Below the pieces are notes generated by a model, which was given only the letters and a program-made list of their open reading frames with translations, did not search any database and was not told where the DNA came from. Both the position numbers and the translations under genes were made by a program. Below, piece by piece: positions 1 through 7,688 of a DNA stretch of 50,923 nt. Origin of the DNA: CAYJAB01 sp964368305 (GTDB taxonomy: Bacteria > Bacillota_I > Bacilli_A > Erysipelotrichales > Erysipelotrichaceae); NCBI GenBank assembly GCA_964368305.1, contig CAYJAB010000009.1, forward strand, positions 1-50,923. The letters run 5' to 3'. Positions within the stretch are counted from its first letter, which is position 1. Each line of letters starts with the position of its first letter.

Positions 1-351
1 TGGTGGAGATGCGGAGAATCGAACTCCGGTCCAAAAAAAGTTCCACAATCAAGCTTCTACAGTTTATTCCGTCAAGGGATACCATACGTTCAATCAACGG
101 ACAACTTAAACTTATGGTTTCTTTATGAATTTTTCGTGTGGTTGGACTAAAGAGATCCAAACACCTTAGTTATTGTATCTGACGCAAGATGTAAAGCCAA
201 CAACCAACAATACATGTGCGCGCTGAAGTCTAAAGTTGACTAATTAAGCAGCGAATGATAATCTGTTTCCAGTTAATTTTTTTTGACCTTTAGGTAGTCA
301 CACCACTGCAACTTGATTCAAACATAATTCTGTCGAAACCAGTACATCCCC
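1..351 (-). ncRNA. ssrA: tmRNA (transfer-messenger RNA)
   Basis: Rescues stalled ribosomes by trans-translation together with SmpB. On the minus strand the 5' end GGGGATG (351-345) pairs with CATCTCC next to A-CCA at bases 11-1. This gives a seven-pair acceptor stem with the G3-U70 wobble that marks alanine charging. The T-arm-like GTTCGATTC is at bases 28-20, and the typical tmRNA 5' segment GGTTTCGACAG follows the acceptor strand. A tag reading frame ends KKLTGNRLSFAA followed by TAA (stop at 246-244). The frame upstream continues as GGT-CAA, so the resume codon is probably near 288, but I cannot fix it. The encoded CCA end falls on the first base of the window. Partner genes smpB and rnr are about 4-7 kb away on the same strand. 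Confidence 0.96.
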
Positions 352-361
352 ATGTGTATAA

Positions 362-389
362 AGTATACTATACTCCATAAATAAGTCAA
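362..389 (-). promoter_or_regulatory. ssrA promoter
   Basis: Minus-strand TTGACT (389-384), a 16-base spacer, then TATACT (367-362). It lies about ten bases upstream of the mature tmRNA 5' end. It is close to consensus, as expected for a stable RNA gene. It is back-to-back with the lemA promoter. Confidence 0.8.
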
Positions 390-401
390 TGTTTTTGTGA
401 T

Positions 402-430
402 TTGTAATAAGCACATAAAAAGTGTATAAT
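402..430 (+). promoter_or_regulatory. lemA promoter
   Basis: TTGTAA (402-407), 17-base spacer, perfect TATAAT (425-430). It is followed within 15 bases by the GGAGG ribosome binding site at 444-448. Confidence 0.7.
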
Positions 431-456
431 AATAGAGTTAAATGGAGGTAAAATTT

Positions 457-1008
457 ATGGAAATTTGGATTATATTAGGAATTGTAGTTGTCTTAGGACT
501 TTACGTAATGGTTACATACAATAGCTTTGTAAGCTTAGATACACAGGTAGAAGAAGGATTCTCTACTATGGATGTTTATCTTCAAAAAAGATATGATTTA
601 ATCCCTAACTTAGTAGAAACAGTTAAAGGATATGCTGCACATGAAAAAGAAACACTTTCTGGAGTTGTTGAAGCACGTGCAAAAGCTGTATCAGCAAAAA
701 CTCCAAATGAGAAAATTGCTGCAGAATCAGAATTTAGTGGTGTACTTGGTAGATTAATGGCAATTACTGAAAACTACCCTACTTTACAAGCAAATACAAA
801 CTTCTTAGACTTACAAGCGCAATTAAAAACAATGGAAACAGAAATCGCAAGTTCTCGTAAGTACTATAATGGTGTTGTAAAAGTATACAATGTAAAAGTA
901 CGTTCTATTCCAAGCAATATTGTTGCATCAATGTTTAAATTCACAGAAAAAGAAATGTTTGAAATCACAACAGATGCTGCACGCGAAAACGTAAAAGTAT
1001 CATTCTAA
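457..1008 (+). CDS. lemA: LemA family protein
   Basis: LemA-family membrane-anchored protein of about 183 residues, the usual family length. One N-terminal transmembrane helix (roughly residues 3-22, rich in Ile/Val/Leu) is followed by an antiparallel helical domain. The region with LQKRYDLIPNLVETVKGY is the characteristic family signature, and FxxxEKEMFEIT occurs near the C-terminus. The biochemical role of the family is not settled; members often sit beside DUF2207 or TPM-domain membrane proteins, as here. An ATG at 442 overlaps the GGAGG ribosome binding site, so the start is set at 457, eight bases after it. A terminator-like hairpin separates it from the DUF2207 gene. Confidence 0.93.
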   Translation: MEIWIILGIVVVLGLYVMVTYNSFVSLDTQVEEGFSTMDVYLQKRYDLIPNLVETVKGYAAHEKETLSGVVEARAKAVSAKTPNEKIAAESEFSGVLGRLMAITENYPTLQANTNFLDLQAQLKTMETEIASSRKYYNGVVKVYNVKVRSIPSNIVASMFKFTEKEMFEITTDAARENVKVSF

Positions 1009-1011
1009 TAC

Positions 1012-1041
1012 AAGGATATCGAGCAATCGATATCTTTTTTT
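1012..1041 (+). terminator. Hairpin terminator or attenuator between lemA and the DUF2207 gene
   Basis: GATATCGA (1015-1022), loop GCAA, TCGATATC (1027-1034), then seven T. It is a complete intrinsic terminator just 17 bases before the next start codon, with no new promoter visible between them. It probably lowers expression of the second gene relative to lemA. Confidence 0.8.
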
Positions 1042-1057
1042 ATAAAAAGGAGAACAA

Positions 1058-2929
1058 ATGAAAAAGAAAATAATATTTACACTCGTCTCTTTATTTCTGA
1101 TTTTCACACAACTTTCTTCTATTTCAGCATATTATCCTTATGATATACTAAACTATCATGTAGATATGACAGCACATGAAAATGGGGATATAGAAATTGT
1201 AGAAACCATTGATGTTTATTTCAATGAAGAAAGAAGAGGAATTTACCGTAATATTCCAGAACATTATAATATGGAATGGGAAATTGATGGTAAGACTTAT
1301 TACCGTAATTATTCATGGTATGTTAAAGACATCGATGTACAAAATGAGTCTTATGAAATAGACAGTGATGGTGGAAAAAGCATTCGTATTGGAGATGCGA
1401 ATACGTATTTATTAGGAGAAAAACAATACATTATTGAATACACAATTGCTTCTCGCAGTTTAGACTTACCAATTGATCATCAATTGTTTTATCTAAACGC
1501 AATCCCATATGAGTGGGATACAATGATTCAAAACAGTAGTTTTACGATTCAATACTATCAAGATGTGGATTTTAGTGAGTTTTTTATATATAGTACAGCC
1601 GAACATTTTATAGATTGCAGCTATGATGAAACAAATTATAAAACTTCTTGTTCAACAAATGTTCCATTATCTGCATATGATGGAATAACTGTTTCACAAA
1701 AACTTCCAGCGGACTATTTTACATACCCAAACTATGATTATTTACTTATTGTAGCACTTGGTGTTGGTGTGATCGCTACAGTTGTTATGATATTTATGTT
1801 TATTAAATATGGAAAAGACAAGCGTGTAATTGAAACTGTTGAGTTTACTGCACCAGATGGACTTACAAGCGCTGCATGCGGATACATTTTAGATGGCGAT
1901 GCCAGCAATGAAGATGTTACATCTTTATTTATTGAATGGGGTCGTGATGGCTATTTAAAAATAGAAGAAATAAGTGAAGATAATTTAAAACTATCTAAAT
2001 TAAAAGAAATGGGTAAAGAACGTGTCGGTTATGAAAGAAGATTATTCAATCAACTGTTTAAATCAAAAGATGAGACAACGACAAAAGAACTAGACACCAC
2101 ATTAGGCACTGCAGTACAAAGATGCAAGCGTGATATTTCTGTTTATTTCAATGCAAAAAAGAGACAGTTATACAATCCTGTTTCTGCTAAGATGCAAGGG
2201 GTATCCTTATTGATTATAATGGTACCTTTGCTTATTGGACTATTGGGTGTATATTTAGCTGATTACCTGCTATATGATATTTTAACATTCGCCATCATTA
2301 TTTTAATTACATTATTATTTAATTTCACGATATGGGTGTATGTTACAAAATCATTTAAAACATCAACTATCTCTAAGAAAATTTTCTACATTGCTTTAAT
2401 TGCACTATTTGGTGTAATTACGATGAGATTTTTATTCAGTATTTATTCAGTTACACACACTGGCATAGACTTCTTCATTTTAATGACCCCACTTACTGTA
2501 ATCAATTTTATCTTATGTGTATTTATGACAAAAAGATCAGATTATGGAACACGTGTATATGGACAAGTATTAGGATTAAGAAAATTCATTATGACAGCTG
2601 AACAAGATCGTTTAGAAGTTTTAGCAAAAGACAATCCATTTATCTTCTATGATATCTTACCTTATGCATATGCATTTAAGTTAACAGATGTATGGAATGA
2701 ACACTTTAAAAATATATCTATACCAGACAATACATTCTATACTGGATATACTCCAGGATTGAGTAATTATTTACTCATGCGCTCATTTGCAAGGTCAATG
2801 TCAACTGTTCAAGCATCTGCTATTTCAATCCCTAAACCAACGGTTTCATCCGGTGGTGGCGGATTTGGCGGTGGAGGCGGTGGCTTCTCTGGCGGCGGAT
2901 TTGGTGGTGGAGGCGGCGGAAGCTGGTAA
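1058..2929 (+). CDS. DUF2207 domain membrane protein with glycine-rich tail
   Basis: Predicted DUF2207 (YciQ-like) membrane protein, 623 residues. A signal peptide lies at about residues 1-24, cut after SISA. An extracytoplasmic DUF2207 domain spans about 25-220 (contains DIEIVETIDVYFNEERRGIYR). A transmembrane helix follows at about 225-248, then a cytoplasmic domain, several more helices at about 380-490, and a second soluble part. The last 25 residues are almost only Gly with Phe and Ser, ending in SW; this GGGGFGGGG tail is typical of the family. The function is unknown. The partner gene is lemA, a recurring pairing. The ribosome binding site AAGGAGA lies eight bases ahead of the ATG. The gene ends in a shared bidirectional terminator. 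Confidence 0.88.
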   Translation: MKKKIIFTLVSLFLIFTQLSSISAYYPYDILNYHVDMTAHENGDIEIVETIDVYFNEERRGIYRNIPEHYNMEWEIDGKTYYRNYSWYVKDIDVQNESYEIDSDGGKSIRIGDANTYLLGEKQYIIEYTIASRSLDLPIDHQLFYLNAIPYEWDTMIQNSSFTIQYYQDVDFSEFFIYSTAEHFIDCSYDETNYKTSCSTNVPLSAYDGITVSQKLPADYFTYPNYDYLLIVALGVGVIATVVMIFMFIKYGKDKRVIETVEFTAPDGLTSAACGYILDGDASNEDVTSLFIEWGRDGYLKIEEISEDNLKLSKLKEMGKERVGYERRLFNQLFKSKDETTTKELDTTLGTAVQRCKRDISVYFNAKKRQLYNPVSAKMQGVSLLIIMVPLLIGLLGVYLADYLLYDILTFAIIILITLLFNFTIWVYVTKSFKTSTISKKIFYIALIALFGVITMRFLFSIYSVTHTGIDFFILMTPLTVINFILCVFMTKRSDYGTRVYGQVLGLRKFIMTAEQDRLEVLAKDNPFIFYDILPYAYAFKLTDVWNEHFKNISIPDNTFYTGYTPGLSNYLLMRSFARSMSTVQASAISIPKPTVSSGGGGFGGGGGGFSGGGFGGGGGGSW

Positions 2930-2933
2930 CACT

Positions 2934-2960
2934 AAAAAAGAGTCATACGACTCTTTTTTT
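2934..2960. terminator. Bidirectional terminator
   Basis: AAAAAAGAGTC (2934-2944), loop ATAC, GACTCTTTTTT. A-rich and T-rich flanks make it work on both strands, between the converging DUF2207 and OsmC-like genes. The stop codon of the OsmC-like gene lies at its edge. Confidence 0.85.
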
Positions 2961-3348
2961 ATGTGTTTATAACTTCTATTTCATATGTTACAGTTGCAAC
3001 ATGACTAATTGTTTGAAAAATAGAACAATACTTACAAGCTAAATCAAATGATTTTAAAATCAACGATTCTTTAGCTTCTGTATTAATTTTTACAATTAAA
3101 TGCACCGTTTTTAACATCATTGGAACTTCTTCTCTTTTTTTAGCATCTACGACAATTGTACAACTATCAATAACAAGTCTTTTCTTTTCAGCGATTTCTA
3201 AAAATGTCACATAAAGACATCCAGCAAGCGCACCATAAAGTAAATCATACGGACGTGCTACATCAGGTGTTGCCCCAATTAAAACTTCACCTTCATCTAA
3301 AACTAATTTTCCTTTAAATCCATCTTTAAATTCTACAGTTCTTTTCAT
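2959..3348 (-). CDS. OsmC family protein
   Basis: OsmC/Ohr-fold protein of 129 residues, a little shorter than most OsmC proteins. Members reduce organic hydroperoxides or handle reactive sulfur using paired cysteines. Here Cys44 lies in the conserved GALAGCLYVTF helix motif, and the second family motif contains CKYCS with Cys105 and Cys108. Whether Cys44 and Cys105 form the redox pair is inferred from their positions. It starts four bases after the CNNM stop codon in the transcript direction, so the two form one transcription unit. The substrate cannot be assigned; a general thiol peroxidase-like role is plausible. Confidence 0.85.
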   Translation of the reverse strand: MKRTVEFKDGFKGKLVLDEGEVLIGATPDVARPYDLLYGALAGCLYVTFLEIAEKKRLVIDSCTIVVDAKKREEVPMMLKTVHLIVKINTEAKESLILKSFDLACKYCSIFQTISHVATVTYEIEVINT

Positions 3349-3352
3349 AAGA

Positions 3353-4582
3353 CTACTCCTTATCGATTACAACTTTAATCTCTACTATTCTATTGTACTC
3401 AACTTTTACAATTGTAATTGTTAAATTATTGTAATTAAAGAATTCTTTCTCCTTTGGAATTGTCTGCATTTTATCAATTACCCAACCACCAACAGTAGAA
3501 GATTCTGATTCTTCTTTAATTTGAAACATATCAAAGAAATCTTCAATATCTGTACTTGCATCAATTAAATACTCACCTTGTTTAACTTGTTGAAAAGCGG
3601 CAGTAACATCATCATGCTCATCATAAATCTCGCCAACCAATTCTTCTAAAATATCTTCTAATGTAACAATACCGAGTGTACCACCATATTCATCTAATAC
3701 GACAGCCAAATGTGTTTTATTTGCCTGAAGTTGTTTTAACAACTTACTTATCTTCATTGAAGGTGGAATATAAAGTACATTAGAAATACTATTTTCAATT
3801 GGTTCATTTAAATGTTTTCTAAAGTTCTTCAAATGAATTACACCAATAATATTATCAATATTCGTATGATACACCGGAATTCTTGAAAACCCACTTTCAT
3901 TAAACAAACGATTGATTGACTCTACAGACTCATCGTCTTCAATCGCAAAAAGTCTTGTTCTTGGTGTTAAAATATCGCCTGCACTTAAATCATCAAATTC
4001 TATTGCACTGCGAATTAAATCGCCTTCATGCTCTTCAAGATCTCCATCTTGTGTCGCTTCTTCTACTATTGTGATTAACTCTTCCTCAATTTCACCACGC
4101 TCATCATTTACCGATACCATTCTAGTAACAATGTCTTTAATTTTCATAAAAATGATATTTAGCGGTGTTAATACCACTGCAATAAATTGAATGTACGGCG
4201 CTGAAAACATTGCGAATTTCTCAGGCATTTCCTTGGCAATACTTTTTGGAGAAATTTCCCCAAATATTAAGACAAGTATTGTCATTACAATTGTACTTAG
4301 TGTAACACCTGTTTCTGGAAAATACTGTGTAAACAATACAGTTGCTAAAGAAGCTGATCCAATATTTACGATATTGTTCCCAATAAGAATTGTCGATAAC
4401 ACTCTATCGAAGTTTTCCGATAATTCCATGACCAATTCTGCCTTTTCATTGCCCGCATTTGCCATATTCTTCATTCTAATTCGGTTAAAAGATGAAAAAG
4501 CTGTCTCCGTTGCTGAAAAGTATGCTGACATTAAAATCATTACACCTAAAACAACTATCATTGTAATCGTATGACTATCCAT
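3353..4582 (-). CDS. CNNM/CorC-type membrane transporter with CBS pair (HlyC/CorC family)
   Basis: Integral membrane protein of the CNNM/CorC family (409 residues), whose characterised members export Mg2+ (for example MpfA of staphylococci). Domains in order: DUF21 membrane domain with about four helices (residues 1-190), a CBS pair (about 200-320, with LTPRTRLFAI and VVLDEYGGTLGIVTLEDILEELVGEI), and a C-terminal CorC_HlyC domain (about 335-405). An in-frame stop two codons upstream forces the start at 4582. The nearby Shine-Dalgarno sequence is weak or too distant. A 30-codon ORF stops one base before this ATG, so its translation is probably coupled. Mg2+ export is inferred from the family only. 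Confidence 0.9.
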   Translation of the reverse strand: MDSHTITMIVVLGVMILMSAYFSATETAFSSFNRIRMKNMANAGNEKAELVMELSENFDRVLSTILIGNNIVNIGSASLATVLFTQYFPETGVTLSTIVMTILVLIFGEISPKSIAKEMPEKFAMFSAPYIQFIAVVLTPLNIIFMKIKDIVTRMVSVNDERGEIEEELITIVEEATQDGDLEEHEGDLIRSAIEFDDLSAGDILTPRTRLFAIEDDESVESINRLFNESGFSRIPVYHTNIDNIIGVIHLKNFRKHLNEPIENSISNVLYIPPSMKISKLLKQLQANKTHLAVVLDEYGGTLGIVTLEDILEELVGEIYDEHDDVTAAFQQVKQGEYLIDASTDIEDFFDMFQIKEESESSTVGGWVIDKMQTIPKEKEFFNYNNLTITIVKVEYNRIVEIKVVIDKE

Positions 4583-4583
4583 A

Positions 4584-4676
4584 TTACTTCATTTCCCCCA
4601 TCATAAAAGACATGTCAAAAAACATGTCTGGTTTTAATTGATTCATTTTAATCTGCTGACTACTATCATCATTCAT
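4584..4676 (-). CDS. Small 30-residue ORF overlapping the CNNM gene leader
   Basis: Minus-strand ATG at 4676, 30 codons, TAA at 4586-4584, one base before the CNNM start codon. The peptide begins MNDDSSQQIKMNQLK and ends SFMMGEMK; it is rich in Met, Asp and Gln and has no membrane segment. An AGGAG motif lies at 4695-4691, but 14 bases from this ATG, longer than ideal, so translation is uncertain; the Met at codon 11 is an alternative start. It starts within about 25 bases of the predicted transcription start. I recognise no family. It could be a leader peptide controlling or coupling translation of the transporter, or a chance ORF. Confidence 0.45.
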   Translation of the reverse strand: MNDDSSQQIKMNQLKPDMFFDMSFMMGEMK

Positions 4677-4697
4677 ATATAGTTTAAAATCTCCTTA

Positions 4698-4736
4698 TAT
4701 AAACGATATTATACAACACTCAAATCGTTTATACAA
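4698..4736 (-). promoter_or_regulatory. Promoter with inverted repeat upstream of the CNNM operon
   Basis: Minus strand: TTGTAT (4736-4731), 17-base spacer, TATAAT (4713-4708). Perfect inverted arms TATAAACGAT (4733-4724) and ATCGTTTATA (4707-4698), with a 16-base gap, flank the -10 box. The upstream arm overlaps the -35 box and the downstream arm covers the likely start point, as an operator would. Confidence 0.65.
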
Positions 4737-4740
4737 GTTT

Positions 4741-5190
4741 TTAATAATTATGCTTAAGTGACTTCTCAATTTCGCGCTTCGCATCTTTTTCTTTAAGTGC
4801 TTCACGCTTATCGTAATTCGCTTTACCACGCGCTAAGGCAATTTCTAACTTTGCCTTTCCATCTTTAATATACAGCTCTAACGGTACAATTGTATATCCT
4901 TTAAGCTTTACTTTATTTGAAAATTTCTTGATTTCACTTTTATGCATCAATAGTTTACGATCTCTTCTCTCTTCATGGTTAAAAATATTTCCAAACTCAT
5001 ATTTACCAATAAACATTTCTTTTATGAAAGCCTCATTTCCTACAAACTCCACATAAGAGTCTCTAAGCTGTCCACTTCCTTTTCTTATCGATTTAATCTC
5101 AGTCCCTACAAGCACTACACCCACTTCCAATTTATCTTCAATAAAATAATCATGAAATGCTTTACGGTTTGTTGAAACAACTTTTTTCAT
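4741..5190 (-). CDS. smpB: SsrA-binding protein SmpB
   Basis: Binds tmRNA and delivers it to stalled ribosomes. The protein has 149 residues, the normal length. The family core is clear: NRKAFHDYFIEDKLEVGVVLVGTEIKSIRKG at residues 8-38, the GKYEFGN segment, and a basic C-terminal tail (KREALKEKDAKREIEKSL) that enters the empty mRNA channel. The ribosome binding site GGGAGG precedes the ATG. The gene starts 12 bases after the rnr stop codon, so the two are co-transcribed. Its RNA partner ssrA lies downstream on the same strand at 1-351. Confidence 0.97.
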   Translation of the reverse strand: MKKVVSTNRKAFHDYFIEDKLEVGVVLVGTEIKSIRKGSGQLRDSYVEFVGNEAFIKEMFIGKYEFGNIFNHEERRDRKLLMHKSEIKKFSNKVKLKGYTIVPLELYIKDGKAKLEIALARGKANYDKREALKEKDAKREIEKSLKHNY

Positions 5191-5202
5191 TTTGCCTCCC
5201 CT

Positions 5203-7332
5203 TTAATTATGATAATTTCTCTTTTTCTTTTTAGATGACTTTCCGACAATTTCAAAATCAATTGTTTGAAATTTCTTCGATGCATCCACGACTTTAACAC
5301 GCACTTTTTGTCCAATTTTAAATGTTTTTGCTGTTCTTCTTCCAATAATACTAAACTGATCCGCAACATAATCATAATAATCATCTTCAAGTGATTCTAA
5401 TCGTACAAGTCCTTCTACAGTATTTGGAAGCTGTACAAAAAAGCCAAAGTTTGTAATATTAGAAATTACACCTTCAAATTGAGCTTGAATAAAACGTTCC
5501 ATATATTCTGCCTTCTTCATATCTTCTACAGATCTTTGCGCCTCGATTGCTTTTCTTTCACATATAGAAGTTTGCTTTGCGATTTCATTCATCTTAATTT
5601 CATCATTTTGAATCATATTCAAATTCGTTTGTGTATTAAAAACATATTTTCTTAACATTCTATGTACAATCAAATCTGGATAGCGTCTAATAGGTGATGT
5701 AAAATGTGTATACTCCTCTAATGCCAATCCAAAATGACCAAGACAGACAGCATCATATTTCGCCTTTTGCATACATCTTAAAAGCCAAGTAGATAAAATA
5801 GGATATTCTTCACTATCCTTTGCCTCACTTAAAATATTCTGTAATGCCTTTGGTCGTATCTCTTCCACACTTCCTTTAAACTTATATCCCATGATTAAAG
5901 CCATTTTTGCGAATTCACGCAATTTTTTCGCAAGTGGAACTTCATGCACACGATACAATGAAGGAAGCTCTAGCCACTTTGTATGACGTGCTACACATTC
6001 ATTGGCCAATACCATGAAATCCTCTATGATCTTCTCAGAATCACCACGTTCTCTAATCGTTATATCTTCAACGCGACCACTACGGTCTACTTTAATCACA
6101 GATTCATCTTTTTCAAAGTCAATTGCTCCCATATTAGAACGCTTTCTTCTAATAATATCTGCACACTTCTTCATATCTGTAAATAATGTTCCTAAATGCT
6201 CATAATTTGCGATTACTTTTTTATTATTCGCTAAAATCTCATTCACATTTCGATACGTCATTCTTTCTATTGTACGGATAACAGATGGAAAGATTTGATA
6301 GTTTACAATATCTCCCTCATGATTAATATCCATCATACATGTAATCGTAAGACGTTCTACACGCGGATTCAATGAACAAATACCATTACTTAAAGCATGT
6401 GGTAGCATCGGTACAACACGATCCGTAACATATGTACTTGTTCCTCTTTCATATGCTTCAACATCCAATGCACTATTTTCAGTTACATAATGTGACACAT
6501 CCGCAATATGGACACCTAAACGATATCCTTCTTCTGTTTTAATAAGAGAAATCGCATCATCCAAGTCTTTCGCATCGTCCCCATCAATTGTGACAATAAT
6601 CTGATCTGTAAGATCTGTACGTCCTTCTTTATCTGATTCAAGTACTTTAGGTGCAATCTGATTTGCTTGATCTAATACTTCTTGTGGAAATTCTGTTTTT
6701 ATTCCACTACTTAAAAGAATAGACAATACATCTACACCTGGATCATTTTGATGACCTAAAATACGAACAATACGACATTTTAAAATACGTCCAAAACTAT
6801 CAATATGCAACTGCACTTTTTGTCCATGTATTAAATTAAATTCCGATTCATTTGTGATTTCAATCGTTCCTTTAACTCTTTCATCGTCTGGTACAAATTT
6901 TACAGGCTTTCTTTTACAATAAATCGTCCCGATTAAATTAGAAACCGAACGTTCTACTACCTTTACAACTTCCCCTTCAGGTTTTTTTCCTGACACAGTT
7001 TGATATACAACAACAATATCTCCATCAAACGCATCTTTTTGTTTGTTTTTAGCGATAAAGATAGAATCTCTATCTTCAAAATCCACAAATCCAAATCCTT
7101 TTCGATTCACTAACAACTTCCCTTTATAATACCCACTATTTTCCGCAAGTACATAACGGTCTTTTTTAGTTCTTAATACAGTATACTCCTCTTCAAATTC
7201 AGTTAATGCTTTAATAAGTTTAGTGAACTCTTCTTTTGAATCAATACTGAAAAAAGCTTCCCAATCTTCAATTGATTTAGCCTGATATCCTTTTTGATTC
7301 ATTTCATCTAGTATTAAAATTTTATAATCCAT
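5203..7332 (-). CDS. rnr: Ribonuclease R
   Basis: Processive 3'-5' exoribonuclease that degrades structured RNA and the faulty mRNAs released by trans-translation; 709 residues, typical for the family. An N-terminal winged-helix region (1-60) is followed by cold-shock OB domains (about 65-220), the RNB catalytic domain (about 235-560) and a C-terminal S1 domain (about 620-700). The RNB metal site is visible as DGDDAKDLDDA (Asp250, Asp256, Asp258, Asp259). The tail is Lys/Arg-rich (KSSKKKKRNYHN). The ribosome binding site GAGGTG lies ahead of the ATG at 7332. It follows secG behind a terminator hairpin and is joined to smpB. Confidence 0.97.
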   Translation of the reverse strand: MDYKILILDEMNQKGYQAKSIEDWEAFFSIDSKEEFTKLIKALTEFEEEYTVLRTKKDRYVLAENSGYYKGKLLVNRKGFGFVDFEDRDSIFIAKNKQKDAFDGDIVVVYQTVSGKKPEGEVVKVVERSVSNLIGTIYCKRKPVKFVPDDERVKGTIEITNESEFNLIHGQKVQLHIDSFGRILKCRIVRILGHQNDPGVDVLSILLSSGIKTEFPQEVLDQANQIAPKVLESDKEGRTDLTDQIIVTIDGDDAKDLDDAISLIKTEEGYRLGVHIADVSHYVTENSALDVEAYERGTSTYVTDRVVPMLPHALSNGICSLNPRVERLTITCMMDINHEGDIVNYQIFPSVIRTIERMTYRNVNEILANNKKVIANYEHLGTLFTDMKKCADIIRRKRSNMGAIDFEKDESVIKVDRSGRVEDITIRERGDSEKIIEDFMVLANECVARHTKWLELPSLYRVHEVPLAKKLREFAKMALIMGYKFKGSVEEIRPKALQNILSEAKDSEEYPILSTWLLRCMQKAKYDAVCLGHFGLALEEYTHFTSPIRRYPDLIVHRMLRKYVFNTQTNLNMIQNDEIKMNEIAKQTSICERKAIEAQRSVEDMKKAEYMERFIQAQFEGVISNITNFGFFVQLPNTVEGLVRLESLEDDYYDYVADQFSIIGRRTAKTFKIGQKVRVKVVDASKKFQTIDFEIVGKSSKKKKRNYHN

Positions 7333-7351
7333 ATATTCACCTCACTTTTAT

Positions 7352-7375
7352 AAAAAAAAGGCTGTATCCAGCCTT
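7352..7375 (-). terminator. secG terminator
   Basis: Minus strand AAGGCTG (7375-7369), loop GATA, CAGCCTT, then a run of T down to 7352. It sits between secG and rnr, so rnr-smpB expression depends on readthrough or on an unseen promoter. Confidence 0.85.
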
Positions 7376-7376
7376 A

Positions 7377-7601
7377 TTATACGATTCTTACTATGATAAC
7401 CATAACGAAGAATAATACGCCAACTACAAGTGTAGCATTTGCGATTAATTTTTCAGGCCCTCTTTCTTTTACATTTGAAAATAAGTTTAAACCACCATTT
7501 CCACCTGTGAAAGCACTACTGATTCCGTCTGATTTCCCGCTTTGAAGTAGCGAAAGAAGTATTAATGCGACAGCGATAATCATTAATAATATGTCTAACA
7601 T
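7377..7601 (-). CDS. secG: Preprotein translocase subunit SecG
   Basis: Small accessory subunit of the SecYEG protein-export channel, 74 residues. Two hydrophobic helices (about 1-18 and 51-73) surround the conserved linker with LLQSGKSDGISSAFTGG. Ribosome binding site AAAGGAGAG ahead of the ATG. It is the first gene of the usual secG-rnr-smpB-ssrA neighbourhood and has its own promoter and terminator. Confidence 0.95.
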   Translation of the reverse strand: MLDILLMIIAVALILLSLLQSGKSDGISSAFTGGNGGLNLFSNVKERGPEKLIANATLVVGVLFFVMVIIVRIV

Positions 7602-7628
7602 TTTTGCTCTCCTTTCCTTATATTTAAA

Positions 7629-7669
7629 TAATGCTTACATATTATAACAAAATTAAGCATTAATTACAA
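7629..7669 (-). promoter_or_regulatory. secG promoter with inverted repeat
   Basis: Minus strand: TTGTAA (7669-7664), 17-base spacer, TATAAT (7646-7641). Perfect 9-base inverted arms TAATGCTTA (7662-7654) and TAAGCATTA (7637-7629), with a 16-base gap, bracket the -10 box. The geometry is nearly the same as at the CNNM promoter. Confidence 0.65.
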
Positions 7670-7688
7670 TATATTCTTATCAACTATC

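Noticed and set aside
2787..2972. Plus-strand ORF of 61 codons overlapping the end of the DUF2207 gene.
   Set aside because: Out-of-frame shadow of the glycine-rich tail; it runs through a strong terminator.
5187..5390. Minus-strand ORF of 67 codons across the rnr-smpB junction.
   Set aside because: It lies in a different frame of the RNase R C-terminus; both flanking genes have intact family matches.
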